64,000 bases of DNA, taken from positions 62,001-126,000 of the forward strand of contig NZ_SGWX01000001.1 in assembly GCF_004216535.1 (NCBI RefSeq). Direction: 5' to 3'. Under the pieces are notes generated by a model. It was not told the origin of the DNA and searched no databases. It saw nothing but the letters and a program-made list of their open reading frames with translations. Below, one piece after another: positions 18,269-27,248 of this stretch. The stretch comes from Xylanimonas ulmi. Its GTDB lineage: Bacteria; Actinomycetota; Actinomycetes; Actinomycetales; Cellulomonadaceae. Numbering within the stretch: position 1 is the stretch's first letter; each line of letters starts with the position of its first letter. The position numbers were made by a program, and so were the translations under genes.

Positions 18269-19215
18269 GCCCGACGCCGTCGCTCGGCGCGGGCCCGCCC
18301 GTCCTGGCGTTCGACGTCGGTGGGACGAGCATCAAGGGCGCGCTCATCGACGCCGCGGGGACCGCTCACGGCGTCACGCGTCTGCCGACGCCGGCCGCGG
18401 GCCCGACGTCCGCGCAAGCCGTGCTCGACGCCGTCGCGCGTCTCGCCCCCTCGCTGACCGCGCAGGCGCCCGAGGGCGTCGCGCCGACGGCGCTCGGCAT
18501 CGCGGTGCCGGGGGTCTTTGACGACGAGGCGGGCGTCGGCGTGTACTGCGAGAACCTCGGGTGGCGCGACGTCGACTTCCGCAGGCTGGTCCGGGCGGGC
18601 TTCGACCTGCCCACCGTGGTCGGCCACGACGTGCGGTCGGCCGGACTCGCCGAGATGGCGGTCGGCGCGGGCGCGGGCGCCCAGAACGCGCTCGTGCTCG
18701 CGCTCGGCACCGGGATCGCCGCCGCGGTCTTTGTGCGCGGCGAGCCCGTCACGAGCGGGGGCTTCGCGGGCGAGATCGGGCACACGGTCGTCGTGCGGGG
18801 CGGCGAGGCGTGCGCGTGCGGCAACCAGGGGTGCCTGGAGGCCACGGCCTCGGCCGCGGCGATCGCCCGGCGCTACAACCGGGCGCGCGGCGCCCGGGTG
18901 TCCGGATCGCGTGAGGTGCTGGCCGCCGCACGCGCCGGCGACGCGGTGGCGCGCGCGGTCTGGGCGTCCGCCACGGACGCGCTCGCCAGCGCGATCGCCC
19001 CGTGCGTCGGCCTGCTCGCGCCCGAGGTGGTCGTCCTGGCCGGTGGGCTCGCCGAGGCGGGCGACGCGCTGCTCGCCCCGGTCGTCGCGCGCCTCGACGA
19101 GCTGCTGACCGTCACCCCGGCGCCGCCCGTCGTCAAGGCGACCGCGGGCGAGAACGCGGGGCTGCTCGGCGCCGCCCTGCGCGCCCGGGCCGTGGCCGAG
19201 GCGGGCTCGCGGTGA
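18265..19215 (+). CDS. ROK-family sugar kinase
   Basis: 316 residues from a GTG overlapping the previous stop. ATP-binding FDVGGTSIKG near residue 16, the ROK catalytic region and the zinc motif CACGNQGCLE after GEIGHTVV are intact. There is no N-terminal HTH, so it is an enzyme rather than a ROK repressor. It likely phosphorylates the incoming sugar or amino sugar before the SIS protein acts. Spacing is tight, so it is translationally coupled with the genes on either side. Confidence 0.87.
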   Translation: MSPTPSLGAGPPVLAFDVGGTSIKGALIDAAGTAHGVTRLPTPAAGPTSAQAVLDAVARLAPSLTAQAPEGVAPTALGIAVPGVFDDEAGVGVYCENLGWRDVDFRRLVRAGFDLPTVVGHDVRSAGLAEMAVGAGAGAQNALVLALGTGIAAAVFVRGEPVTSGGFAGEIGHTVVVRGGEACACGNQGCLEATASAAAIARRYNRARGARVSGSREVLAAARAGDAVARAVWASATDALASAIAPCVGLLAPEVVVLAGGLAEAGDALLAPVVARLDELLTVTPAPPVVKATAGENAGLLGAALRARAVAEAGSR

Positions 19216-20183
19216 TCGTCACCCTGACCCCCAACCCCGCGGTCGACCTCACCATCGCCGCCGACGCGATCGCTCGCGGCGGCACGAGCGTCGTGGACGC
19301 CGCGTCCGCGCGCGCGGGCGGCAAGGGGATCAACGTCTCGCGCGTCCTGGCCCAGGTGGGCGTCGCGACGCGGGCCGTGGCGCCCGTGGGGTCCGCCGAG
19401 GCTGCCTGGTTCGCCGCCGACCTGGCCGGCGTGGGCCATGCGCTGATCGAGTGCGACCGGCCGACCCGCCGCTCGTACGCGCTGCACGAGGCCGCCGCCG
19501 ACGTCACCTCAGTCGTCAACGAGCGCGGCGCCCCACTGGCGCCCGGGGAGTGGGCGCGCGTGCTGCGCGCCCTCGACGCGGCGCTCGCCGCCGGCCCGCG
19601 TGGCGACCCGGCCGCGGCGCTCGCGGTGTGCGGCTCGATCCCGCCCGGAGCCCCGGACGACCTGGTGGCGCGCGTCGTCGCGCTCGGCGCCCGGTGCGGG
19701 GCGCCCGTCGTCGTCGACACCTGCGGCCCCGGCCTGTTGGCCGCCGCACGGGCGGGGGCGACGCTGGTCAAGCCCAACCGCGACGAGCTCGCCGAGGCGG
19801 TGGGCGACGCCGGTCCGCTCGCCGGAGCGGCGGCGCTGCAGGCGCTCGGCGCGCGCGTCGTGATCGTCTCGCTCGGCCCGGACGGACTGGTGGTCGTCCC
19901 ACCCCGCGGCCCGGCCGTCCGCGCGCGCCTGGCGGCGCCGCTGCGGGGCAACCCGACGGGCGCGGGCGACGCCGCCGTCGCCGGAGCCGTCTCGCTGCTG
20001 GTCGACGCCCCGCTCCGGCGCGCCCTGCTCGGCGGCGAGGTCGCCGCGACGACGGCGGTCGCGCGGCGCGCGGCGGCCTGGTCCGCGGCCGCGGTGCTCA
20101 TGCCCCGTGCGGGCGAGCTCCACCCCGACCACCCCCGGCTTGAGCGCGAGCTCATGGTCGAGGCCATCGACCGCAGGGAGTGA
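19212..20183 (+). CDS. PfkB-family hexose-phosphate kinase (tagatose-6-P / fructose-1-P kinase type)
   Basis: 323 residues from a GTG overlapping the ROK stop. N-terminal ribokinase motif GGKGINVSRVL at 36-46 and the C-terminal anion-hole motif NPTGAGDA with catalytic D253. The start MIVTLTPNPAVDLT is typical of FruK/LacC. With the following class II aldolase it would make a 1,6-bisphosphate and split it. FruK and LacC cannot be separated by eye, but the SIS and ROK neighbours favour tagatose-6-phosphate. Confidence 0.87.
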   Translation: MIVTLTPNPAVDLTIAADAIARGGTSVVDAASARAGGKGINVSRVLAQVGVATRAVAPVGSAEAAWFAADLAGVGHALIECDRPTRRSYALHEAAADVTSVVNERGAPLAPGEWARVLRALDAALAAGPRGDPAAALAVCGSIPPGAPDDLVARVVALGARCGAPVVVDTCGPGLLAAARAGATLVKPNRDELAEAVGDAGPLAGAAALQALGARVVIVSLGPDGLVVVPPRGPAVRARLAAPLRGNPTGAGDAAVAGAVSLLVDAPLRRALLGGEVAATTAVARRAAAWSAAAVLMPRAGELHPDHPRLERELMVEAIDRRE

Positions 20184-20185
20184 TG

Positions 20186-21019
20186 ATGCCGCTCGTCCCC
20201 ACGGCGCAGCTCATCGAGCGCGCCACCGCCCGGCGCCGCGGCGTCGGCGCCTTCAATGTTCTCCACCTGGAGACCGCCGAGGCGCTGGCCGGGGCCGCCG
20301 AGGACGCCGGCCACGGCCTCATCCTGCAGATCTCGCAGAACCTCGTTCGCTTCCACGGCGCCCTGCGGCCCGTCGCGTCCGCCACGATGGCCGTCGCGTC
20401 CGCGTCCAGCGCGCCCATCGCCGTCCACCTGGACCACGCGCAGGACGAGGACCTGGTCGACGAGGCGATCGCGCTCGGCTTCGGCTCGGTGATGTACGAC
20501 GGCGCGGCCCTGCCCTACGGCGAGAACGTCGCCGCGACCCGGCGGGTCGTGGCCAGAGCGCGCGCCGCGGGGGTCTTCGTCGAGGCCGAGCTCGGCGAGG
20601 TCGGCGGCAAGGACGGCGTCCACGCCCCAGGGGCGCGCACCGACCCCGACGAGGCGCGCGGGTTCGTCGCGGACACGGGCGTCGACGCGCTCGCCGTCGC
20701 CGTCGGGTCGTCGCACGCGATGGCCACGCGCACCGCCACGCTCGACATCGCACTCGTCGCCGACCTCGCCGACGCGGTCGCCCCGCCGTTGGTGCTGCAC
20801 GGGTCGTCGGGGGTCCCCGACGACCAGATGGTCGCGGCGATCCGCGCCGGCATCCGCAAGGTCAACGTCTCGACACACCTCAACAAGGCGTTCACCGGCG
20901 GCGTGCGCACCTGCCTCGCCGCAGACGCCGCCGTCGTCGACTCCCGCGCGTACCTGGGCGCCGGACGCGCCGCGATGCGAGACGAGGCGGCGCGCCTCCT
21001 GCGGCTCTTCGCCACGTGA
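20186..21019 (+). CDS. Class II ketose-bisphosphate aldolase (GatY/KbaY type)
   Basis: 277 residues. Zinc ligand region HLDHAQDED at 81-89, EAELGEVGGKDG, LHGSSGVPDD and IRKVNVSTHLNKAF are all present. It cleaves tagatose- or fructose-1,6-bisphosphate to triose phosphates. Possible starts are GTG 20180, ATG 20183 and ATG 20186; I chose 20186 for its five-base spacing from GGGAG. It is shorter than glycolytic class II aldolases (about 340), which fits the GatY/KbaY group. Confidence 0.87.
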   Translation: MPLVPTAQLIERATARRRGVGAFNVLHLETAEALAGAAEDAGHGLILQISQNLVRFHGALRPVASATMAVASASSAPIAVHLDHAQDEDLVDEAIALGFGSVMYDGAALPYGENVAATRRVVARARAAGVFVEAELGEVGGKDGVHAPGARTDPDEARGFVADTGVDALAVAVGSSHAMATRTATLDIALVADLADAVAPPLVLHGSSGVPDDQMVAAIRAGIRKVNVSTHLNKAFTGGVRTCLAADAAVVDSRAYLGAGRAAMRDEAARLLRLFAT

Positions 21020-21033
21020 CCGAAGGTGGGCGC

Positions 21034-21855
21034 ATGGACCGCGACGAGAGGCTGTCCCAGATCGCCGACGCCGTCACCGCCGACGGCTCGATGAGCGTCG
21101 AGCAGGTCATCGAGCGGTTCGGCGTGTCCGCGGCCACCGCGCGTCGCGACCTCGACGCGCTCGCGGGCCAGCAGCTCGTCACGCGCACCCGCGGCGGCGC
21201 CGTCGCGAACGCGACCTCGGGAGACCTGCCGCTGCGCTACAAGGCGGCCATCGCCTCGGGCGCCAAGCACGCCATCGCGGCGTACGCCGCCGGGCTGGTC
21301 CGCCCCGGCGCCATCGTCGCCTTCAACGGCGGCACCACCACCACACTGGTGGCGCGGCACCTCGCCATCCGCTCCTCTGCCGAGGACGCCTTCGGCGTGG
21401 CCGGGCTGACCGTCGTGACCAACGCCGTCAACATCGCCAACGACCTCATCGTCCGGCCCCGGATCCGCGTCATGGTCACCGGCGGCGTCGCCCGCACGCG
21501 CTCCTACGAGCTCGTCGGCCCGCTCGCCATGTCCACGCTCCCCAGGGTCCACGTCGACACCCTCTTCCTCGGGGTGAGCGCCGTCGACCCCGCGCGCGGC
21601 CTCTACGCCGACCACGAGGGCGAGGCGGAGGTCAACGACGCGCTGCGGCGCATGGCCGAGGCGACCTACGTCGTGGCCGACGGCTCCAAGCTGCGCGCCA
21701 CGGCCTTCGCGCTGATCTGCGGCCTCGACGACGTCACCGCCGTCATCACCGACGACGGCGCCGACCCGCACGACGTCGCGGCCCTGCGCGCCCGGGGCGT
21801 CGAGGTCGTGCTCGCCCCGCGGCCGGGCGCGCCGTCGCGCGACGCCCACCGCTGA
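21034..21855 (+). CDS. DeoR-family transcriptional regulator
   Basis: 273 residues from an ATG with GAAGG upstream; a GTG at 21016 overlapping the aldolase stop is an alternative. N-terminal HTH (VEQVIERFGVSAATARRDLD) and a C-terminal sugar-phosphate sensor domain of the isomerase-like fold with FNGGTTTTLVARHL and GVSAVDPARGLY. It is the last gene of the operon and likely represses it until a phosphosugar accumulates, acting on the inverted repeats upstream of the SIS gene. Confidence 0.9.
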   Translation: MDRDERLSQIADAVTADGSMSVEQVIERFGVSAATARRDLDALAGQQLVTRTRGGAVANATSGDLPLRYKAAIASGAKHAIAAYAAGLVRPGAIVAFNGGTTTTLVARHLAIRSSAEDAFGVAGLTVVTNAVNIANDLIVRPRIRVMVTGGVARTRSYELVGPLAMSTLPRVHVDTLFLGVSAVDPARGLYADHEGEAEVNDALRRMAEATYVVADGSKLRATAFALICGLDDVTAVITDDGADPHDVAALRARGVEVVLAPRPGAPSRDAHR

Positions 21856-21874
21856 CGGCCTGGCGCGCGGCGGC

Positions 21875-24800
21875 TCAGACGAGCACCAGCACCAGGTCGC
21901 CGCCCTCGACCGGCTGGGCGCCTGACAGCACGACGCGCTCGACGACGCCCGCGATCGGCGCGGTGATCGCGGCCTCCATCTTCATCGCCTCGATGGTCGC
22001 GACGGTGTCGCCGGCGGCGACCGTCTGGCCCGCCTCGACCCCGACGGTCACGACGCCCTGGAACGGCGCGGCGACGTGCCCGGGGCGCGCGGGGTCGGCC
22101 TTCTCGGCCGCGGCGACGGCCGCGGTGACCGAGGTGTCGCGCACGCTGGCGGGCCGCAGCTGGCCGTTGATGGTCGCGAGCACGGTGCGGAAGCCCTGCT
22201 CGTCGGGCTCGCTGATCGCCTGGAGGCCGAAGATGACGGTCTTGCCCTCCTGGAGCGTGACCGGGTGCTCCTCGCCCTGGCGCAGCCCGTAGAGGTACTC
22301 GCGGGTCGGCACGACGGACAGGTCGCCGTACCTCGCGCGCGACTCGGCGTACTCGCGGGTCGGGCCGGGGAAGAGCAGCTCGTTGAGCGTGCGACGGCGG
22401 GTCTGGCCGTCCGCGGCGAGGTCCGCCCGCTGCTGCGCCGTGAGCGCCTGCGGCGCGGGGGTGTGGCCGCGCCCCGCCAGGGCCTTGGAGCGGAACGGCT
22501 CGGGCCAGCCGCCGGGCGGGTCGCCGAGCTCGCCGTTGAGGAACCCGACGACGGAGCGGGGAATGTCGAACTTGCCGGGGTCGTCCGCGAACTGCGCCGG
22601 GTCGGCGCCCACGGCGACCAGGTGCAGGGCGAGGTCCCCGATGACCTTCGACGACGGGGTCACCTTGGGGATGTTGCCGAGGATGTCGTTCGCCGCCGCG
22701 TACATGTCCTCGATCTGCTCGAACTTCTCCCCGAGGCCCAGCGCGATGGCCTGCTGGCGCAGGTTGGACAGCTGGCCCCCAGGGATCTCGTGGCGGTAGA
22801 CGCGACCGGTCGGCGCCCGCAGCCCGGACTCGAAGGGCGCGTACGCGCGCCGCGTCGCCTCCCAGTACGGCTCGAGCGCGTTGACCGCGGCGAGGTCCAG
22901 CCCGGTCTCGCGCGGGCCGTGGTCGGTCGCGGAGACCAGCGCGGACAGGGGTGGCTGCGAGGTGGCGCCGGCCATGGAGGCGGTCGCCGCGTCGACGGCG
23001 TCGACCCCCGCGTCGATGGCGGTCAGCAGCGTCGCGAGCTGGCCTCCCGCGGTGTCGTGCGTGTGCAGGTGCACCGGCAGGTCGAAGCGATCGCGCAGCG
23101 CGGTCACGAGGGTGCGCGCTGCGGGGGCCCGCAGCAGGCCCGCCATGTCCTTGATCGCGAGCACGTGCGCGCCGGTCTCGACGATGCGCTCCGCCAGCCG
23201 CAGGTAGTAGTCGAGGGTGTACAGCCGCTCGCCCGGGTCCGACAGGTCGCCGGTGTAGCACAGCGCGACCTCGGCGACGCCAGTCCCGGTCTCGCGCACC
23301 GCCTCGATCGCCGGGCGCATCTGCTCGACGTCGTTGAGCGCGTCGAACACGCGGAAGACGTCGACGCCGGTCGCCGCGGCCTCCTCGACGAACGCCCGGG
23401 TGACGTCGGTCGGGTAGGGCGTGTACCCGACCGTGTTGCGCCCGCGCAGCAGCATCTGCAGGCAGATGTTCGGCACGGCCTCGCGCAGCGCGGCCAGGCG
23501 CTCCCACGGGTCCTCGGCCAGGAACCGCAGCGCCACGTCGTAGGTCGCCCCGCCCCAGCATTCGAGCGACCAGAGCTGAGGTGTGGTGCGTGCGACGTGG
23601 CCGGCCACCGCCACCAGGTCACGGGTGCGCACACGGGTGGCGAGCAGGCTCTGGTGCGCGTCACGGAACGTCGTGTCCGTGACGGCCACGTCGTCGCGCG
23701 CGCGCAGTCGCCGCGCGAACTCCTCGGGGCCCACCGCGCGCAGCAGTTGGCGGCTGCCGTCAGGCACGGGCGCGTCCCGGTCGATCGGCGGGAGCTTGGC
23801 CGACGGGTCGACGCTGATCGGCGCCGGCCCGTAGGGCTGGTTGACGGTCACGTCGGCGAGGTAGCTGAGCAGCTTGGAGCCGCGGTCGCCCGAGCCGCGC
23901 GCCTGGAGCAGGTGCGGGTGGGTCTCGATGAACGACGTCGTCGCCCGGCCTGCGGCGAAGTCGGGGTCGGCCAACACCGCCTGCAGGAACGGGATGTTCG
24001 TGGAGACGCCCCGGATGCGAAACTCGGCCACGGCGCGGCGCGCCTTCTGCACGGCCTGCTCGAAGGTGCGGCCTCGGCAGGTGAGCTTGGCCAGCATCGA
24101 GTCGAAGTGGGCCGAGACCTCGGCGCCGGTGTACGACGTGCCTCCGTCGACGCGGACGCCGCCGCCGCCGGGGGAGCGGTAGGTGGTGATGACGCCGGTG
24201 TCGGGTCGGAAGCTGTTGGCCGGGTCCTCGGTCGTGATGCGGCACTGCAGCGCCGCGCCGCGCAGCGTGACGGCGTCCTGCGCGAGCCCGAGGTCAGCGA
24301 GCGTCTCGCCCGCCGCAATGCGCAGTTGCGACTGCACGAGGTCGACGTCGGTGACCTCCTCGGTCACGGTGTGCTCGACCTGGATGCGCGGGTTCATCTC
24401 GATGAACACGTACTGGCCGCGCGGGTCGAGCAGGAACTCGACCGTGCCGGCGTTGCGGTAGCCGATCTCGCGCGCGAACCGCACGGCGTCGGCGCACATG
24501 CGCTCGCGCAGGCCGGGCGGCAGGTGCGGGGCGGGGGCGATCTCGACGACCTTCTGATGCCGTCTCTGGACCGAGCAGTCGCGCTCGTACAGGTGGATCA
24601 CGTCACCGGCGCCGTCGGCGAGGATCTGGACCTCGATGTGGCGCGGGTCGACGACCGCCTGCTCGATGAAGACGGTGGGGTCGCCGAACGCGCTTTGCGC
24701 CTCGCGCATGCAGGTCTCGATCGCCTCGCGCAGGTGCGCGGCGGCCGGGCCGGGCTCGTCGACGCGCCGCATGCCGCGCCCGCCGCCGCCGGCGACGGCC

Positions 24801-25306
24801 TTGACGAAGAGCGGGAACGGCAGCGCGGAGGCGGCCTCGATCAGCGCGTCCACGTCGGTCGACGGCGCGATGGACGCGAGTGTCGGCACTCCGGCCGCCC
24901 GCGCCGCGGCGATCGCGCGCGCCTTGTTGCCCGTCAGCTCCAGCACGTCGGGGCTCGGGCCGACGAACGTGATGCCCGCCCGGCGGCACGCCTCGGCCAA
25001 CGCGGGGTTCTCCGACAGGAAGCCGTAGCCGGGGTAGACGGCGTCGGCGCCCGCACGCTGTGCGACCCGCACGATCGCCTCGGGGTCGAGGTAGGCGCGG
25101 ACGGGGTGGCCGCGCTCGCCGATCTCGTACGCCTCGTCGGCCTTGAGACGGTGCTCGGACCGGCGGTCCTCGTGCGCGAACACCGCGACCGTGCGGGCGC
25201 CGAGCTCGTAGGCCGCGCGGAAGGCGCGGATCGCGATCTCCCCGCGGTTGGCCACCAGGACCTTGGAGAACATGCGCGGACCGGAGCCTTGCGGCTGAGA
25301 CGTCAT
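21875..25306 (-). CDS. pyc: Pyruvate carboxylase
   Basis: About 1143 residues, normal for the single-chain enzyme. Biotin carboxylase domain first (VLVANRGEIAIRAFRAAYEL, then the ATP-grasp loop GGGGRGMR and the EMNPRIQVEHTVTEE block), then the carboxyltransferase barrel (TDTTFRDAHQSLLATRVR, CWGGATYDVALRFL), then the biotinyl domain with the lysine in EAMKMEA near the C-terminus. It makes oxaloacetate from pyruvate to refill the citric acid cycle. I chose the ATG at 25306 (GGGG upstream); an ATG at 25273 is possible. It is convergent with the deoR gene and stands alone. Confidence 0.95.
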   Translation of the reverse strand: MTSQPQGSGPRMFSKVLVANRGEIAIRAFRAAYELGARTVAVFAHEDRRSEHRLKADEAYEIGERGHPVRAYLDPEAIVRVAQRAGADAVYPGYGFLSENPALAEACRRAGITFVGPSPDVLELTGNKARAIAAARAAGVPTLASIAPSTDVDALIEAASALPFPLFVKAVAGGGGRGMRRVDEPGPAAAHLREAIETCMREAQSAFGDPTVFIEQAVVDPRHIEVQILADGAGDVIHLYERDCSVQRRHQKVVEIAPAPHLPPGLRERMCADAVRFAREIGYRNAGTVEFLLDPRGQYVFIEMNPRIQVEHTVTEEVTDVDLVQSQLRIAAGETLADLGLAQDAVTLRGAALQCRITTEDPANSFRPDTGVITTYRSPGGGGVRVDGGTSYTGAEVSAHFDSMLAKLTCRGRTFEQAVQKARRAVAEFRIRGVSTNIPFLQAVLADPDFAAGRATTSFIETHPHLLQARGSGDRGSKLLSYLADVTVNQPYGPAPISVDPSAKLPPIDRDAPVPDGSRQLLRAVGPEEFARRLRARDDVAVTDTTFRDAHQSLLATRVRTRDLVAVAGHVARTTPQLWSLECWGGATYDVALRFLAEDPWERLAALREAVPNICLQMLLRGRNTVGYTPYPTDVTRAFVEEAAATGVDVFRVFDALNDVEQMRPAIEAVRETGTGVAEVALCYTGDLSDPGERLYTLDYYLRLAERIVETGAHVLAIKDMAGLLRAPAARTLVTALRDRFDLPVHLHTHDTAGGQLATLLTAIDAGVDAVDAATASMAGATSQPPLSALVSATDHGPRETGLDLAAVNALEPYWEATRRAYAPFESGLRAPTGRVYRHEIPGGQLSNLRQQAIALGLGEKFEQIEDMYAAANDILGNIPKVTPSSKVIGDLALHLVAVGADPAQFADDPGKFDIPRSVVGFLNGELGDPPGGWPEPFRSKALAGRGHTPAPQALTAQQRADLAADGQTRRRTLNELLFPGPTREYAESRARYGDLSVVPTREYLYGLRQGEEHPVTLQEGKTVIFGLQAISEPDEQGFRTVLATINGQLRPASVRDTSVTAAVAAAEKADPARPGHVAAPFQGVVTVGVEAGQTVAAGDTVATIEAMKMEAAITAPIAGVVERVVLSGAQPVEGGDLVLVLV

Positions 25307-25541
25307 CGTTACCCCATCGTTCGTCGTCGGCGGTGGGCCCGTCGACGCACCTCGGGCCGTCGCCCTCACCAGCGGGCGACGGGAGCGATGCGGTCAGCGG
25401 GGGCCGTGTGCGGCGCCGAGACTGTCGTGATCGTCCGGTGACGGTCGGCGACGACGCCCCGACGACCGGATGGGGAATGTACCACGCAGCGCGCAGGGGC
25501 CGAGCCGCGGGCGTTCGGCCCGACCGGAGGGCGTGACGCGC

Positions 25542-26585
25542 TCAGGCCGCGACGAGCCCGACGACGCGCATGGAGCCGTTGGCGTAGCAGGACTGGATCA
25601 TGACCGACCCGCTCAGGCCGATCACCTGGTCGGCGCCGTTCTCCAGGCCTGCGGCGACGTCGCGGGAGCTGACCACGCGGTAGACGCCGAGGCCCTGGAT
25701 CTCGACCAGGTCGCCGACGCGCAGGGCGAGGACGGGCTTGCCCCCGCAGTGGCGATGGATCGCGAGGTACGTGACGCCGAGATAGTCGCCGACCCCGCGC
25801 ACCTGGGTCAGCCCGCCCGTGCAGGCGTCGATCGCCGCCTGCGCGACGCCGTCTGCCGAGTTGGCCAGCCACGTCCGCCACGCAATGGGCGCCGGCTGCG
25901 CGTCATGCCCGGGTCGCTGCTCGGTCGCGGGTGGGGGTTCGGGGGCCTCGCGGGTCGCCGGCTCGACGCTCGTGAGGTAGGCGCCCGAGACGAACCCGCC
26001 GTCGAGGAGCCGGTAGAACGAGCCCCCACGGCCGTTGACCGTGACGCGGGCGCCCGCGCGCAGGACGCCGACCTTCGCATGGCCGGTTCCCGGGCCGGCG
26101 CGGACATTGAGCGTGGTCGTGGTCCACAGATCCCGCGCCGCGATGCTCTCCACGGCGATGTCCTCCACGGCGACGTCAACGGCCGCGACGGCCTGCGCGG
26201 GGGTGGCCTGCTCCTGCGCGGCCTCGGCGGCCGCGCGCTCGGCGGCGGCCGCCTGCTGCGCTGCCGCCGCTTCGGCTGCGGCCTGCTCCGCGGCCTGGCT
26301 GGCGGCGGCCTCCTCGGCGGCCGCGCTCTCGGCGGCCGCCAGCGCCGCGGCCTCTCGCGCGGCCTCGCGCGCGGCGGCCTCTTGCGCCGCGATCGCCTGC
26401 GCGACGGCGGCGCACTGGGCCTCGGCGCGCTCGCGCTCCAGGCGCGCGCGGTCGGCCGCGCTGAACGTCACCGACGGTGGTGCGGCAGCGGGCGTGGGCG
26501 GGCTCACCGCGGTGGCGGCGCACAGTGCGCCGCTGACGCCGATCGCGGTCAGCACGGTGGCGGCGCTGTGGGCGAGGCTTCTCAT
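25542..26585 (-). CDS. Secreted SH3b protein with C-terminal sortase-like domain
   Basis: 347 residues from an ATG with GGAGG upstream. Signal peptide, then a long Ala/Glu-rich coiled-coil segment (about 50-145), then an SH3b domain (LNVRAGPGTGHAKVGVLRAG), a Pro-rich linker, and a C-terminal domain that looks sortase-like: AIHRHCGG, LRVGDLVEIQGLGVYRV, and IQSCYANGSMRVVGL give His, Cys and Arg in sortase order. It may bind or modify the cell wall. The sortase-like reading rests on pattern only, and the usual TLxTC context is weak. Confidence 0.65.
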   Translation of the reverse strand: MRSLAHSAATVLTAIGVSGALCAATAVSPPTPAAAPPSVTFSAADRARLERERAEAQCAAVAQAIAAQEAAAREAAREAAALAAAESAAAEEAAASQAAEQAAAEAAAAQQAAAAERAAAEAAQEQATPAQAVAAVDVAVEDIAVESIAARDLWTTTTLNVRAGPGTGHAKVGVLRAGARVTVNGRGGSFYRLLDGGFVSGAYLTSVEPATREAPEPPPATEQRPGHDAQPAPIAWRTWLANSADGVAQAAIDACTGGLTQVRGVGDYLGVTYLAIHRHCGGKPVLALRVGDLVEIQGLGVYRVVSSRDVAAGLENGADQVIGLSGSVMIQSCYANGSMRVVGLVAA

Positions 26586-27248
26586 CGTGGTCCTCCGTGA
26601 GCGCGACGAGCCGCTGGGCTCGGCCTCCAACACGTGGAGCGGGGGCACCACAATTCTTTGTCGCAGGGAAGGATTTTGAGAGGTATGGATCTTACGTCCC
26701 GTCGTCTTATCCATGCCATCACGGGTCATGCGGGAGTATTGCGAGAATGCGGCCAGACTTCGCGCATGGTGACGAATGGCTCGCGACTCACCGACCCGGC
26801 CGGTGCGCGCCGTGCGGGCCCCGTCCCGTTCGCGCGCCGCCCGTTCGGCGGCCGAGGCCCGGGCTGACCGGCTGCGGGGAGGCGGCCCGACGGCGGCGGC
26901 ACGTCCTGGCGCAGTGCGGCGTCTGCGTCGACCCGGCCCGCCGGGTCGACGCGCCCGCCCCTCATCTCTGCGCAGGTCAGCGCGCTCGTGGCGGCCCGCT
27001 GGCGGCGGTCACGTTGTCGCGGGCGGCGCCTGCGTTCACCGCGGCGCAGCGCCTCGCGCCCGTGACGGCGCGGTCGCCACGACCGATCGCGCAGGCGCCG
27101 GGCGGGACGCCAACGATGCCGGCGGCGACGTCGTCGGGAGGACGACGGGGGGTCGATGTGCGGCGCCCGACGACCCCGCGCACACTTCGCATAGCATTCC
27201 CCGAACTGCTTTGGTGAGAATGTCGCGCCTTGTGCGCGCACTGTCACC
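26586..27248. other. 663-bp region without a recognisable gene
   Basis: The part next to 26585 (about 26640-26780) is clearly AT-richer and should hold the promoter of the SH3 protein gene. The rest is G/C-rich; its open frames give low-complexity Arg/Pro/Ala translations with no family match. It contains the perfect hairpin at 26925-26952. No riboswitch core was recognised. Confidence 0.5.
26925..26952. terminator. 12-bp perfect hairpin in a gene-free region
   Basis: GCGTCGACCCGG and CCGGGTCGACGC pair perfectly around a four-base loop. It lies about 300 bases past the end of the minus-strand fucose SDR gene, so it could end that transcript, or belong to an unrecognised small RNA. Confidence 0.45.

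Noticed and set aside
22076-25441. A 1121-codon open frame on the plus strand
   Set aside because: It is the antisense of pyruvate carboxylase; high GC leaves stop-free shadow frames, and its translation is Arg/Gly/Val-rich with no family pattern.
26586-27248. Cyclic-di-AMP riboswitch before the SH3 protein gene
   Set aside because: Such switches often precede cell-wall hydrolase genes in actinobacteria, but no convincing core could be read here.
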